64,000 nt of DNA, taken from Oceanococcus sp041619555 (lineage in GTDB: Bacteria; Pseudomonadota; Gammaproteobacteria; Nevskiales; Oceanococcaceae). Under the pieces are notes generated by a model. It was not told the DNA's origin and made no database searches. It saw only the letters and a list, made by a program, of their open reading frames with translations. Location: NCBI GenBank assembly GCA_041619555.1, contig JBFKDQ010000002.1, forward strand, positions 62,001-126,000, read 5' to 3'. Of the stretch, positions 51,421 through 59,625 are shown in pieces. The first letter of the stretch is position 1. Each line of letters begins with the position of its first letter. A program made the translations under genes and the position numbers.

Positions 51421-52512
51421 TTGGCTATACGTTGTGGAATTGTCGGTCTGCCCAATGTGGGGAAATCCACCTTGTTCAACGCGCTGACCAAGGCCGCCAT
51501 TGCGGCGGAGAATTATCCTTTCTGCACCATCGATCCGAATGTGGGCATCGTCCCGGTGCCCGATCCGCGCCTGCAGGCGCTGGCCGCGATCGTCAAGCCG
51601 CAGAAGATCCTGCCGACGACGGTGGAGTTCGTGGACATCGCCGGCCTGGTCGCGGGGGCATCCAAGGGCGAAGGTCTGGGCAATCAGTTTCTCGGGCATA
51701 TTCGCGAAGTCCATGCAATCTGTCATGTGGTGCGCTGCTTTGAAGATGACGACGTGATCCACGTTGCGGGCAGCATAGGCGCCCTGCGTGACATCGAGGT
51801 GATCGATACCGAACTGGTGCTGTCGGATCTGGACGTGGTGGTGCGCAACCGGGACCGGGCCCAGAAACTGGCAAGAAGTGGGGACAAGAAGGCGCTGGCC
51901 CGCCTGCAGTTGCTGGAGCGACTGCTGGCCCATCTGGATCAGGGCGCGCCGGCGCGCAGTTTCCAGCTTGATGCCGAAGAGCGCCTGAGTCTGCGGGACC
52001 TGAACCTGCTGACTTTCAAGCCAGTCCTGTATGTGGCCAATGTCCCGGAAGACGGGTTCGAGAACAATCCGGCCCTGGACGAGGTGCGGGCAATGGCCAG
52101 CCGGCAGGGCGCCGAGGTGGTGCCGGTGTGTGCCGCCATCGAAGCCGAACTGGCGCAGCTGGAAGAGGCTGAGCAACAGGAGTTCCTGACCGATCTGGGG
52201 CTGGAAGAGCCCGGTCTGAATCGCTTGATCCGGGCGGCGTATCGCTTGTTGGGTCTGCAGACCTATTTCACCGCCGGCGTGCAGGAAGTGCGCGCCTGGA
52301 CCGTGTCGCAAGGTGCCAGCGCGCCACAGGCCGCAGGGGTCATCCATACCGACTTTGAAAAAGGCTTTATTCGCGCCGAAGTCATCGCCTATGACGATTT
52401 CATTGCCTGCAAAGGCGAGGCCGGTGCCAAGGATGCGGGCAAGTGGCGGCTTGAAGGCAAGGAATATCGCGTCGTCGAAGGTGACGTGATGCACTTCCGT
52501 TTCAATGTCTGA
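51421..52512 (+). CDS. ychF: Redox-regulated ATPase YchF (OLA1 family)
   Basis: 363 residues from TTG 51421, exactly the Escherichia coli length, with AAGGGA a few bases upstream. The P-loop is G-L-P-N-V-G-K-S-T-L-F-N-A-L-T-K, switch I contains the A-E-N-Y-P-F-C-T-I-D-P segment, and G-A-S-K-G-E-G-L-G-N-Q-F-L marks the family. The G4 position is N-V-P-E-D rather than NKxD, consistent with the ATP preference of this subgroup. The C-terminal TGS domain ends E-G-D-V-M-H-F-R-F-N. It associates with ribosomes and affects stress responses. Confidence 0.96.
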   Translation: MAIRCGIVGLPNVGKSTLFNALTKAAIAAENYPFCTIDPNVGIVPVPDPRLQALAAIVKPQKILPTTVEFVDIAGLVAGASKGEGLGNQFLGHIREVHAICHVVRCFEDDDVIHVAGSIGALRDIEVIDTELVLSDLDVVVRNRDRAQKLARSGDKKALARLQLLERLLAHLDQGAPARSFQLDAEERLSLRDLNLLTFKPVLYVANVPEDGFENNPALDEVRAMASRQGAEVVPVCAAIEAELAQLEEAEQQEFLTDLGLEEPGLNRLIRAAYRLLGLQTYFTAGVQEVRAWTVSQGASAPQAAGVIHTDFEKGFIRAEVIAYDDFIACKGEAGAKDAGKWRLEGKEYRVVEGDVMHFRFNV

Positions 52513-52513
52513 C

Positions 52514-52542
52514 TCGACGGCACGGAGAAATTTGCGTAGAAT
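52514..52542 (+). promoter_or_regulatory. tRNA promoter with GC-rich discriminator
   Basis: TCGACG (52514-52519), a 17-base spacer and TAGAAT (52537-52542) directly precede a GCGCGCCCCC stretch at the expected start region. Strong -10 plus GC-rich discriminator is the usual form of stringently controlled stable-RNA promoters. The tRNA begins at 52579, about 30 bases after the inferred start. Confidence 0.6.
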
Positions 52543-52578
52543 GCGCGCCCCCGTGCCTTGCCACGGCTGATTCAATCT

Positions 52579-52655
52579 GGCTACGTAGCTCAGCTGGTTA
52601 GAGCGTGCGACTCATAATCGCAAGGTCGGCAGTTCAAGTCTGCCCGTAGCTACCA
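52579..52655 (+). tRNA. tRNA with CAT anticodon, most likely elongator tRNA-Met
   Basis: 77 bases with encoded CCA (52653-52655). The acceptor GGCTACG pairs with CGTAGCT, leaving a G1-T72 wobble pair. The loop CTCATAA gives anticodon CAT; the D arm and T arm (GGCAG/CTGCC) are complete. T4-A69 and A5-T68 are typical of elongator tRNA-Met, while the anticodon stem TGCGA/TCGCA resembles tRNA-Ile2, whose CAT is modified to read AUA. Met is favoured on the acceptor stem. A promoter lies upstream and a strong terminator downstream, so it is a single-gene unit. Confidence 0.9.
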
Positions 52656-52666
52656 AACAAAAAATG

Positions 52667-52690
52667 AGCCCGCCTGCTGCGGGCTTTTTT
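52667..52690 (+). terminator. Rho-independent terminator of the tRNA gene
   Basis: AGCCCGC (52667-52673), loop CTGCT and GCGGGCT (52679-52685) form a seven-base stem that runs into TTTTTT (52685-52690). It is a textbook intrinsic terminator 11 bases after the tRNA. Confidence 0.93.
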
Positions 52691-52779
52691 GTGCCTGCCC
52701 TGGCGCTCAGATGGGGCGCGATGGAACCCATCGGACCGCCCGACCGTCATATAGGGCACTCTCCCAATGTGTTGTCTCC

Positions 52780-55380
52780 ATGATTCGATCAGGCACTTTA
52801 TTGTCTCTGGCGCTCGCGTGCTGCGCCAGTTTTTCCGCCCACTCGGCGCTCGCGCCGGAGCCCTCGAGTGGCACCGTCAGAAATCAGGGTGATACCCTGG
52901 AGTTCGTCGGCGGCCCGACGGCCGGTGCCAACGTCTCGCCCACCACGGGTTCGCCGGTCTGCGTGACCGGGGCGCTGGAGTGTGAGGTCTTTGCACTTGA
53001 AGTCGCACCTCCGGATGGCTCGCGGTCGCGGGTTCGGATCAGCATTGGCTGGAGCGATGCCACCAATGATCTGGACATCTACCTGGTGGATGCCGATGGC
53101 GCCATCGTTGGTCAGGCCGCCAGTGCCGCGAATCCAGAAATCATGGATGTCGGCGATCTGGCCCCGGGTGATTACGACATTCAGATCATTCCGTTTGCCG
53201 CAGCGGAGCCGGAATATACTGGTCTGGTCGAGCATTTGGGCGAATCGCAGGCGGTGACTTTCCCGCCGGTCAGCACGGCCGGTCCGGAACGCGTGATCGT
53301 TGGAGTAATCGACAGCGCGATCAATCCGTATCACGAGTTCTATTATCACGGTGGCCCCAATTACCCCGATGTGGCGCCCTCCGCGGTCACGCCTGAAGTG
53401 CTGGCGGAACTGGGGGTGCGGGAAGAAAATCACATCACCCTGACCCGTAGCGGTGACATTGCCGCCGATATCGAAGCGGACCGTGAATTCTGGGATCGGG
53501 TGCAGCCGGGTGAGTTGTACTGGTTTGTTGGCACCAATGTGATCGCCGCTTCTTATGCCGGTCCGGGCCTGCCGCTGCTGGTGCCGACGACGGACAAGAG
53601 TCCCCATGGCGTGGGAACCAGTTCTGCGGTGCTCAAGGCCAACCCGGAGGCCGTCATCCTGTTTGTCGAAACCGAAGGCGATCTGGCCAATGACGCCTCG
53701 CATGATCTGGTGTTTCTCAATCCGGCCGTGGATATCATCAGCACCAGTTACGGAGTCAGCGTGTCCGGCGTCTTTCTGCCGGAGGCCGCGCCGTTTCGCA
53801 ACAGTCGCGAGGCGGTGCTGAACCTGGGCAAGCTGCATTTCAGCAGCGGCGGCAATTCCCCGGGCTTCACGCCAGGGCGCGCCGGCGCGGGGCCGTGGTG
53901 GTCAATTGGCGTGTCCGGTCATGAGGAAGGCTCCAGTGAGGGGCGCACTTCGGTTTCCGGCAATCTGCCGGATTTCGTTTCCGATTTCACCCAGGAGCTG
54001 GCCCGTTGCATGGATTGCGAGCGTGGTCTGGCCGATTACGCCGGCACCAGCTTCTCCACGCCGCGAGCGGCCGGGGTGGCGTCTCGGGTGCTGCTCGAAG
54101 CACGCCGCCGTGTCGGGCATGCGGGCGGTATCCGTACCGGTGGCGAGCAGGCCCTGATGGTCGAGGCTGCGCCGAGCCCGATCACCAACTGGTTCCTGCG
54201 CCGGGCCCTGGAGCAGGCGGCCTATGTGCCGGATCCGCTGGCCTACGATCCGGTGGAAGCGGTGTTTGATCTGGGCGCGCAGCCCTACAATCCCGCTGCG
54301 CCCTGGTTGCAGAGTGCCTGGGGCGATCTGACCGCCGATCCATCCCGCGGCGTCGTGGAGGCGGCCCTGACCCACCTTGGTCTGGCCTACCGCCCGCGCA
54401 GCAAGGTGCAGGGATTCTGCGAGTTCCAGACCAGTTTGATCGAGGAGCGCAAGGCCTACTGGGATAACCTGAGCGGCACGGCGCCAGCCAGCGATCCATT
54501 CATTTACTGCGATTCGGCGCTGCCCTGGCATCCGGCCAGCAATGATCCGGGTGGCGATTTCGATGCCGAGGGCGATGCGGACGCCGACGGCATTCCAAAC
54601 GCCAGCGACAATTGTCCGGAAAACGCTAACCAGGATCAGGCGGATGCCGACGGTGACGGCTATGGGGATGCCTGTGATGCGCCGCCGCCGGACGCGGATG
54701 GCGATGGCGTGATCGACAGCGAGGACAATTGCCCGGTCGACGGCAATGAAGACCAGCAGGATACCGGTGGCGACGGAACCGGTGATGCTTGTGAAACGCC
54801 GCCGCAGGCACATGCCCAGCCCGGTCCGGGCCGCACCCTGGTCGCCAGCTTCGATGGCTCGGCCGGGCCGCTGACCACGCCGGTGGTGTGCCTGAATCCC
54901 TGTGGCAGCGGCAATGACGGATTTGCGACCTTCGAGTTCCGCTATGCGCTGCCGCAGGACTACCGTTATGAGCGCATCGAGTTCGTTTTGAGCTCCCAGG
55001 CTGGCACGCAATATTCCATGGAGATTTTCGGGCCGGATACCGCAAGCCTGGCCTTCCAGGGCAATGATGTGCGTGATGGCCGATTCGGCAGCGAGGCGGT
55101 GAACGATGGTGAGTTGGCGGTTGAACTGGAGCAGCCCGATCCGGGCTTGTACCTGGCGCAGATTCAGGAACAGTTGTCGGGCGGTAGTTTGCCCTTCAAT
55201 CTGGAGGTTTATGTGACCTGTCCGGCTACCGGTTGCGAGCCAATGAACTCAAGTTCTCGTGGTTCGGTGGTCGGCACCGGCCTGCAGGGTGATGCCCGCG
55301 GGGGCGCCATGTCCCTGCTGGGTGTTCTCGGCCTGCTGAGCCTGCTGGCGCGGCGCCGCACGGGGTGGTCGCGAGGCTGA
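52780..55380 (+). CDS. Secreted subtilase with thrombospondin type-3-like repeats and GlyGly-CTERM-like tail
   Basis: 866 residues from ATG 52780, which opens a Sec signal ending A-L-A. Order: PPC-like domain (about 60-150); S8 domain with Asp178 (I-D-S-A-I-N-P-Y-H), His276 (P-H-G-V-G-T-S) and Ser424 (A-G-T-S-F-S-T-P); two thrombospondin type-3-like calcium segments (about 593-674) with N-C-P and G-D-A-C; a second PPC-like domain (about 698-818); and a tail from residue 840 of Gly-Gly, a hydrophobic stretch and A-R-R-R. That tail matches the GlyGly-CTERM pattern recognised by rhombosortase in bacteria with type II secretion, so the product is probably cleaved and surface-linked. The catalytic region is clearly related to the double enzyme at 11322-16472. 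Substrate unknown. Confidence 0.85.
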   Translation: MIRSGTLLSLALACCASFSAHSALAPEPSSGTVRNQGDTLEFVGGPTAGANVSPTTGSPVCVTGALECEVFALEVAPPDGSRSRVRISIGWSDATNDLDIYLVDADGAIVGQAASAANPEIMDVGDLAPGDYDIQIIPFAAAEPEYTGLVEHLGESQAVTFPPVSTAGPERVIVGVIDSAINPYHEFYYHGGPNYPDVAPSAVTPEVLAELGVREENHITLTRSGDIAADIEADREFWDRVQPGELYWFVGTNVIAASYAGPGLPLLVPTTDKSPHGVGTSSAVLKANPEAVILFVETEGDLANDASHDLVFLNPAVDIISTSYGVSVSGVFLPEAAPFRNSREAVLNLGKLHFSSGGNSPGFTPGRAGAGPWWSIGVSGHEEGSSEGRTSVSGNLPDFVSDFTQELARCMDCERGLADYAGTSFSTPRAAGVASRVLLEARRRVGHAGGIRTGGEQALMVEAAPSPITNWFLRRALEQAAYVPDPLAYDPVEAVFDLGAQPYNPAAPWLQSAWGDLTADPSRGVVEAALTHLGLAYRPRSKVQGFCEFQTSLIEERKAYWDNLSGTAPASDPFIYCDSALPWHPASNDPGGDFDAEGDADADGIPNASDNCPENANQDQADADGDGYGDACDAPPPDADGDGVIDSEDNCPVDGNEDQQDTGGDGTGDACETPPQAHAQPGPGRTLVASFDGSAGPLTTPVVCLNPCGSGNDGFATFEFRYALPQDYRYERIEFVLSSQAGTQYSMEIFGPDTASLAFQGNDVRDGRFGSEAVNDGELAVELEQPDPGLYLAQIQEQLSGGSLPFNLEVYVTCPATGCEPMNSSSRGSVVGTGLQGDARGGAMSLLGVLGLLSLLARRRTGWSRG

Positions 55381-55405
55381 TCCGCTCGTCGGGATTCAGG
55401 TTGCA

Positions 55406-55437
55406 GACCGTGCCCGCTGCTCAAGGCGGGTACGGTC
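55406..55437. terminator. Long stem-loop between convergent genes
   Basis: GACCGTGCCCGC (55406-55417) pairs with GCGGGTACGGTC (55426-55437) over 12 positions with one G-T wobble and an eight-base loop. It follows the subtilase stop by 25 bases and lies in the 156-bp gap before a convergent gene, so it could serve both. No T-run is present. I see nothing else in the gap. Confidence 0.55.
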
Positions 55438-55536
55438 ATTCACCTTGGTGCGTTCTTGCAGTGGCCTGGCCGGTCAGCGCAGGCCGCGCTTTGGCGCGAC
55501 CAAGCTGATGGACAAGCCGAGATTTGCAGCCGCCGG

Positions 55537-56274
55537 CTAGAAACGCATCCTGATCTTGGCCTGTGCCACCAGGATGTCGGCCGTCGCCCTGCCTGCGCGG
55601 TTGTACCAGTGGCCATATTCCAGGCTGGCTTCGATTTTGGAACGGCTCAGGTTCAACAGGCCATCAAGATCCAGCAGAAGTTGTGGCTTGAGATTCACCT
55701 TGCGCTGACCATCGATGGTGCGCACGAAGTCGGTGCTGACGCCCAGCGACCAGTTGCGATGGCGATTGGTGACCGGTGAGTTTTTGTCGACCGGGTTCAG
55801 TTCGACGCGAACGCCCTCCCGGCGCGGATTCTGGCGTTGATAGAGGTTGAAATGAACAGCGCCGCCCTCGGGCAGGAAGTAGTCGAAACCCAGCCCGTTT
55901 TTCACCGATTTGATCGGGTGCGGGCTGAATTCCAGGTCGTCCAGTTGAATTTGCTCCACCGCATTGAGAAAGCTGGCGCGCAGTTGTTCGGAGGCGCGCA
56001 GGGGGTTACGCATGAAGTGGTTGAGCTCTGCGCTTGAGGCGCCCCAGGCTTCGATGCCGAGGAAGACCAGTCGGGGCGAGCGATTCTGCACCGCGCGTTC
56101 AATATTCTTGTCGGCCTGGCTATACAGGGAGTCGGTTATCGTGGTGGCCGGATTGCTGGCCATGACCTGACCGGCGGCGCAGCAAAGCGTCAGGCCGTAT
56201 GCGCAGTCGATCAGATGCCTCAGGCGCAGATTGCGGCGCCGTTCGATCTGGCATGCACTGACGTCTTGTCGCAT
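55537..56274 (-). CDS. Putative outer-membrane protein, uncharacterised
   Basis: 245 residues from ATG 56274, supported by AGGAT seven bases upstream. A long basic N-region precedes a hydrophobic stretch (about 20-39) ending Q-V-M-A, consistent with a Sec signal. The remainder has alternating strands, for example W-S-L-G-V-S-T-D-F and L-K-P-Q-L-L-L-D-L, and ends K-I-R-M-R-F with terminal Phe, which suggests a small beta-barrel. I do not recognise a family. It converges on the subtilase gene, but nothing ties the two functionally. Confidence 0.55.
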   Translation of the reverse strand: MRQDVSACQIERRRNLRLRHLIDCAYGLTLCCAAGQVMASNPATTITDSLYSQADKNIERAVQNRSPRLVFLGIEAWGASSAELNHFMRNPLRASEQLRASFLNAVEQIQLDDLEFSPHPIKSVKNGLGFDYFLPEGGAVHFNLYQRQNPRREGVRVELNPVDKNSPVTNRHRNWSLGVSTDFVRTIDGQRKVNLKPQLLLDLDGLLNLSRSKIEASLEYGHWYNRAGRATADILVAQAKIRMRF

Positions 56275-56380
56275 CGGTCATCCTCTTTGATGGGCCCGTC
56301 CGACAGTGACGCATAATGCGCGTCAAGAAAATGCAAAACCGGGCGGCGGCCCGGTCGCATGCGCCTGGTGCAGAGATGTC

Positions 56381-56677
56381 CTAGTGCAGTGCCTGGCCCG
56401 GAGGCAGGGGCGCGCCCTCGCCGTGCAACGGGTGCTCTTCCACGGAGACGATCAGTTGCTCGGGCAAGCCTTTGCGCTGGCATTCCTCGATCATGGCCGC
56501 CCGCAGAAGTTCGCGGATCAGTCCTTCGGTGGAGAAAAAACGATTTCTGACGACCTGTGCGCGCGGATGGCGCGGGTCGAAACTGATCGCAGGACGGCCG
56601 TTGACGCTGATGCCGTGCAGGGTCAGGCCAGAATCCAGGGCGTCCTGCAGAATCTGCCTTGCATGTTGCATATTCAT
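56381..56677 (-). CDS. Uncharacterised 98-residue protein
   Basis: 98 residues from ATG 56677 (a second ATG two codons later is also possible). The sequence is soluble and compact: an N-terminal helix with H-A-R-Q-I-L-Q-D-A-L, a strand-turn segment G-I-S-V-N-G-R-P-A-I-S-F-D-P, a central helix around E-G-L-I-R-E-L-L-R-A-A-M-I-E-E-C, and a Pro-rich tail. No family recognised. It lies 105 bases from the DUF938 gene on the same strand. The frame is open well upstream, but that part looks non-coding. Confidence 0.5.
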   Translation of the reverse strand: MNMQHARQILQDALDSGLTLHGISVNGRPAISFDPRHPRAQVVRNRFFSTEGLIRELLRAAMIEECQRKGLPEQLIVSVEEHPLHGEGAPLPPGQALH

Positions 56678-56781
56678 CGCGAAGCGAAACCTCGTGCTAC
56701 AAGAATGTCTCGCCAGGCGGGTCCAGCCTGGCTGCTCGTTTACACGCAGCGCGAGGTTAAAAAGATCCCTGTGCAGTTCGC

Positions 56782-57390
56782 TCAGGTGCTGACCGATGGG
56801 TGTCGGCGCCAGGTCAGCAGACGATTGTTGGCGGGCATCGCCAGGTCCTGTTGCAGGATCAGGCCGGCTTGTCGCGCCAGTGCATCGACGGCTTCGAAAT
56901 CGCGGATGCCCTGGCTTGCGAGCTGTTGTCGCAGGCTGAGATCGAAAGCCGCATTGCTTGCACTGGTATGTTGGCCATCGCGTTTGAAGGGGCCATAGCA
57001 AATCAGGTGCCCGTGTTCCCACAAGAGCTCCGGCAGGCGGCGGAACAGGGCTTCGACGCCGGACCAGGGCATGATGTGCAGGGTATTGGCGGTATACACG
57101 GCATCATGCCGTCGTGCCGGCCATGGTCCGGAGAACACGTCCAGGGCCAGTGGCGCAGGGCAGGCTGGCAGGTCGGCCAGCCACTGTCTGATGCCATCAA
57201 GTTGCGCCTGCCGATCGCTGCATTGCCAGGTCCATCCAGGCCGGCGGGTGCAGAAGTAGCTGGCGTGCTGGCCGGTGCCGCTGCCAATTTCCAGCACGCT
57301 GCAGCGTGGTGCCAGGATCTGCTGCAGGGCCTCGAAGATCGGTTGTTGGTTGCGCTGGCAAGCGGGAGAAAACGGGCGGGCGTCGTTCAT
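56782..57390 (-). CDS. DUF938 family SAM-dependent methyltransferase
   Basis: 202 residues from ATG 57390, overlapping the rlmJ stop (ATGA). The SAM-binding motif is V-L-E-I-G-S-G-T-G-Q-H-A-S-Y-F near residue 35, followed by the D-A-V-Y-T-A-N-T-L-H-I-M region and H-L-I-C-Y-G-P-F, all characteristic of DUF938. N-terminal F-S-P-A-C-Q-R-N-Q-Q-P-I is also a family signature. Methyl acceptor unknown. It is probably co-transcribed with rlmJ. Confidence 0.85.
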   Translation of the reverse strand: MNDARPFSPACQRNQQPIFEALQQILAPRCSVLEIGSGTGQHASYFCTRRPGWTWQCSDRQAQLDGIRQWLADLPACPAPLALDVFSGPWPARRHDAVYTANTLHIMPWSGVEALFRRLPELLWEHGHLICYGPFKRDGQHTSASNAAFDLSLRQQLASQGIRDFEAVDALARQAGLILQQDLAMPANNRLLTWRRHPSVST

Positions 57391-58223
57391 GGATTCTTGC
57401 CCTCTTCGATCTGCCAGCGTGTCGCTGGTCCCAGTCTGGGGGCGACTTCTGTCAGCGTGGCCTGCAAGGTTTCGGCGAGTTTCCAGGGCGGCTGCAGGAT
57501 CAGCATGCCGGAGCCATACATGCCGTAGTCGCCGAGCGCTTCCTGTACGTCGAGACGGACATGCAGTTTCTCGATGCCTGGCAGGGCGCAGAGTTCCTGC
57601 AGCATGATCCGGGCCGGGTCGCGCGGCAGGCGCGGGTACCACAGGGCGATGACAGCCGCGCGAAAGCGCCGATGCAGGGTCTTGATGCTGCTGATGCAGT
57701 GCTGGTAGTCCTGTTTCAGCTCGTAGGCAGGGTCGATCAGCACCAGGCCACGGGTCTGTGCTGGTGGCAGCAAGGCGCCGAGGGCTTCGAAACCGTCGCG
57801 TTGATGGATGCTGACATTGGGCCGGTGGCCGAGATTCCGTCGCAGGGCGAGGTCATCCTGCGGATGCAGTTCGCAAAGGATGGTCTGATCTTGGGCGCGC
57901 AGGCGGGATTGCGCGATCCAGGGTGAGCCCGGATAATGTTGCGCAGCAGCATCCGAAGTCGAGGGGCGAAGCAAGTGCAGGTAATCCGCCAGCAAGGCAT
58001 CGCGTGCTGGCTCCTGCAGCAGTCTGGCCGCGCCTCTTTTGTATTCTGCGGTCTTGCGGGCCTCGGCGCTGTCGATACGATAGCGGCCAGCACCAGCGTG
58101 GGTTTCGAAGTAGCACAGCGGTGTTGGTTTGCTGCACAGCTGCTGCAATAGGCCCAGCAGGACCAGATGTTTCAGCACGTCGGCATGATTGCCGGCGTGA
58201 AAACTGTGACGATAACTCAACAT
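57387..58223 (-). CDS. rlmJ: 23S rRNA (adenine(2030)-N6)-methyltransferase RlmJ
   Basis: 278 residues from ATG 58223; the start is fixed by the conserved N-terminus M-L-S-Y-R-H-S-F-H-A-G-N-H-A-D-V. F-E-T-H-A-G-A-G-R-Y follows, and the catalytic D-P-A-Y motif is in V-L-I-D-P-A-Y-E-L. It methylates A2030 of 23S rRNA before 50S assembly. The start codon shares the tetramer CATG (58221-58224) with the oppositely oriented gene, so its promoter must lie within that neighbour's coding sequence. Confidence 0.94.
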   Translation of the reverse strand: MLSYRHSFHAGNHADVLKHLVLLGLLQQLCSKPTPLCYFETHAGAGRYRIDSAEARKTAEYKRGAARLLQEPARDALLADYLHLLRPSTSDAAAQHYPGSPWIAQSRLRAQDQTILCELHPQDDLALRRNLGHRPNVSIHQRDGFEALGALLPPAQTRGLVLIDPAYELKQDYQHCISSIKTLHRRFRAAVIALWYPRLPRDPARIMLQELCALPGIEKLHVRLDVQEALGDYGMYGSGMLILQPPWKLAETLQATLTEVAPRLGPATRWQIEEGKNP

Positions 58224-59571
58224 GGTGGCGAAGATTAGCAGGCTTGTTCTGATTTGGTTTTTACTTCTGGGCGCCGGCAAGGCGCTGGCGGATCTCCGGC
58301 TGGATGCTGATGTCATGCATCATCCCCAACTGGACGAGGCCAGTTCCCTGGCCTCTGGTGCGATGGAATTGGCGTTTCAGCCCAGTGCGCGGGCCAACGG
58401 CTATTCGCAGAATCTGGATCTGGTGCTTTTCGGGCGCTGGAACGAGCGTCTGAGCAAGCATTCCCATGCGGATGTGCGGGAGTTCGCCTATACCCTGGCA
58501 AGCCGGGACTACGAAGCCCGCGTCGGGATGACACGGTCGTTCTGGGGAGTCACCGAAGGCGCTCATCTGGTCGACATCATCAACCAGGAAGACTGGCTGG
58601 AGGATGTTGATGGGGAAGACAAGCTCGGACAGCCGATGCTCAGCCTTGCCTGGACCGCCGACTGGGGGATCTGGCGGGCCTATCTCCTGCCGTATTTTCG
58701 CGAGCGCCAGTTCCCGGACCGGGCGTTGTGGCCGATCCCCTTTGCGATTGCCGAAGAGGAGGCCCGGTTCGAGTCCGAACGCGAGCAGCAGCATCTTGAT
58801 TACGCCTTTCGCTGGAAGCACTATTTCGGCGGGCTGGATGTGGCGCTGTCCTGGTTCCAGGGCACCGGTCGCGAGCCGCGATTGCTGCCCTGTGCGCGGC
58901 GTGGCAGCGGGCGGCCCGGCACCCAGGACCAGGCCAACTGTGATCTTGAGGAAGCCTTTGCCGGCGAGGAACCCAGCGCGATGGAGGAATTGCTGCTGGA
59001 ACTGGGTTCCGGTGCGGGCCTGATGCCAAGTCGGGAAGAGCAGGAAGAGGCCGCCGTGCAGGCAGCGCTGGCGGATATCGTGCTGGTTCCTCATTACGAC
59101 CAGATCGGCCAGTTCGGCCTTGAACTGCAATGGATTCAGGGCGCATGGGCCTGGAAATTCGAAGGTCGGCGTCGCCAGCAGCGCTCGAACGTGCGCCATG
59201 CCGCCGCCGCGGGCTTCGAATACACCCGTTCGCAGCCCTTCAACTGGCCGGTGGATTTCGGCTACGTGCTGGAATATCTGTATGACGAGCGAGGCGGTCG
59301 CGGTGGTGAGATCGCGCCACTGAACAATGATCTGCTGATCGCGTGGCGCGCGCTGTTCAGCGATGTTGCCGGGACCCAGTTTCTCGCCGGTGTGTTGCAG
59401 GATCTGGATGACCGTGGACGCATTTACAGCCTGGAAGCCAGTCGCCGGCTGGGGGATGCCGCCAGTATCGGGCTGGAGTTGCGCATCTACAGTGATCTGC
59501 CGGCCGATGACCCGCTCGGTTTTCTAGCGGACACCGACCGCATTCGGCTGCTGCTGAGCTACTACCTGTAA
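58222..59571 (+). CDS. Putative outer-membrane protein, uncharacterised
   Basis: 449 residues from ATG 58222. A Sec signal ends K-A-L-A-D, and the mature part has repeated strand-like segments and a terminal S-Y-Y-L, consistent with a beta-barrel. A recognisable stretch near residues 95-130, S-F-W-G-V-T-E-G-A-H-L-V-D-I-I-N followed by D-G-E-D-K-L-G-Q-P-M-L, recurs in uncharacterised gammaproteobacterial membrane proteins. A central acidic segment (about 235-285) probably forms an extracellular loop. No ribosome-binding site is visible, and the start overlaps the rlmJ start codon on the other strand. Function unknown. Confidence 0.65.
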   Translation: MVAKISRLVLIWFLLLGAGKALADLRLDADVMHHPQLDEASSLASGAMELAFQPSARANGYSQNLDLVLFGRWNERLSKHSHADVREFAYTLASRDYEARVGMTRSFWGVTEGAHLVDIINQEDWLEDVDGEDKLGQPMLSLAWTADWGIWRAYLLPYFRERQFPDRALWPIPFAIAEEEARFESEREQQHLDYAFRWKHYFGGLDVALSWFQGTGREPRLLPCARRGSGRPGTQDQANCDLEEAFAGEEPSAMEELLLELGSGAGLMPSREEQEEAAVQAALADIVLVPHYDQIGQFGLELQWIQGAWAWKFEGRRRQQRSNVRHAAAAGFEYTRSQPFNWPVDFGYVLEYLYDERGGRGGEIAPLNNDLLIAWRALFSDVAGTQFLAGVLQDLDDRGRIYSLEASRRLGDAASIGLELRIYSDLPADDPLGFLADTDRIRLLLSYYL

Positions 59572-59625
59572 TCGATCTGGCTGCAGGGGACGAGGGCGCC
59601 GCGCCAGGACGGTGCCCGCGCTCGC

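Noticed and set aside
52579..55380. Possible genomic island inserted at the CAT-anticodon tRNA
   Set aside because: No integrase, no direct repeat of the tRNA 3' end and no transposase are visible, and the base composition of the subtilase gene looks like its neighbours.
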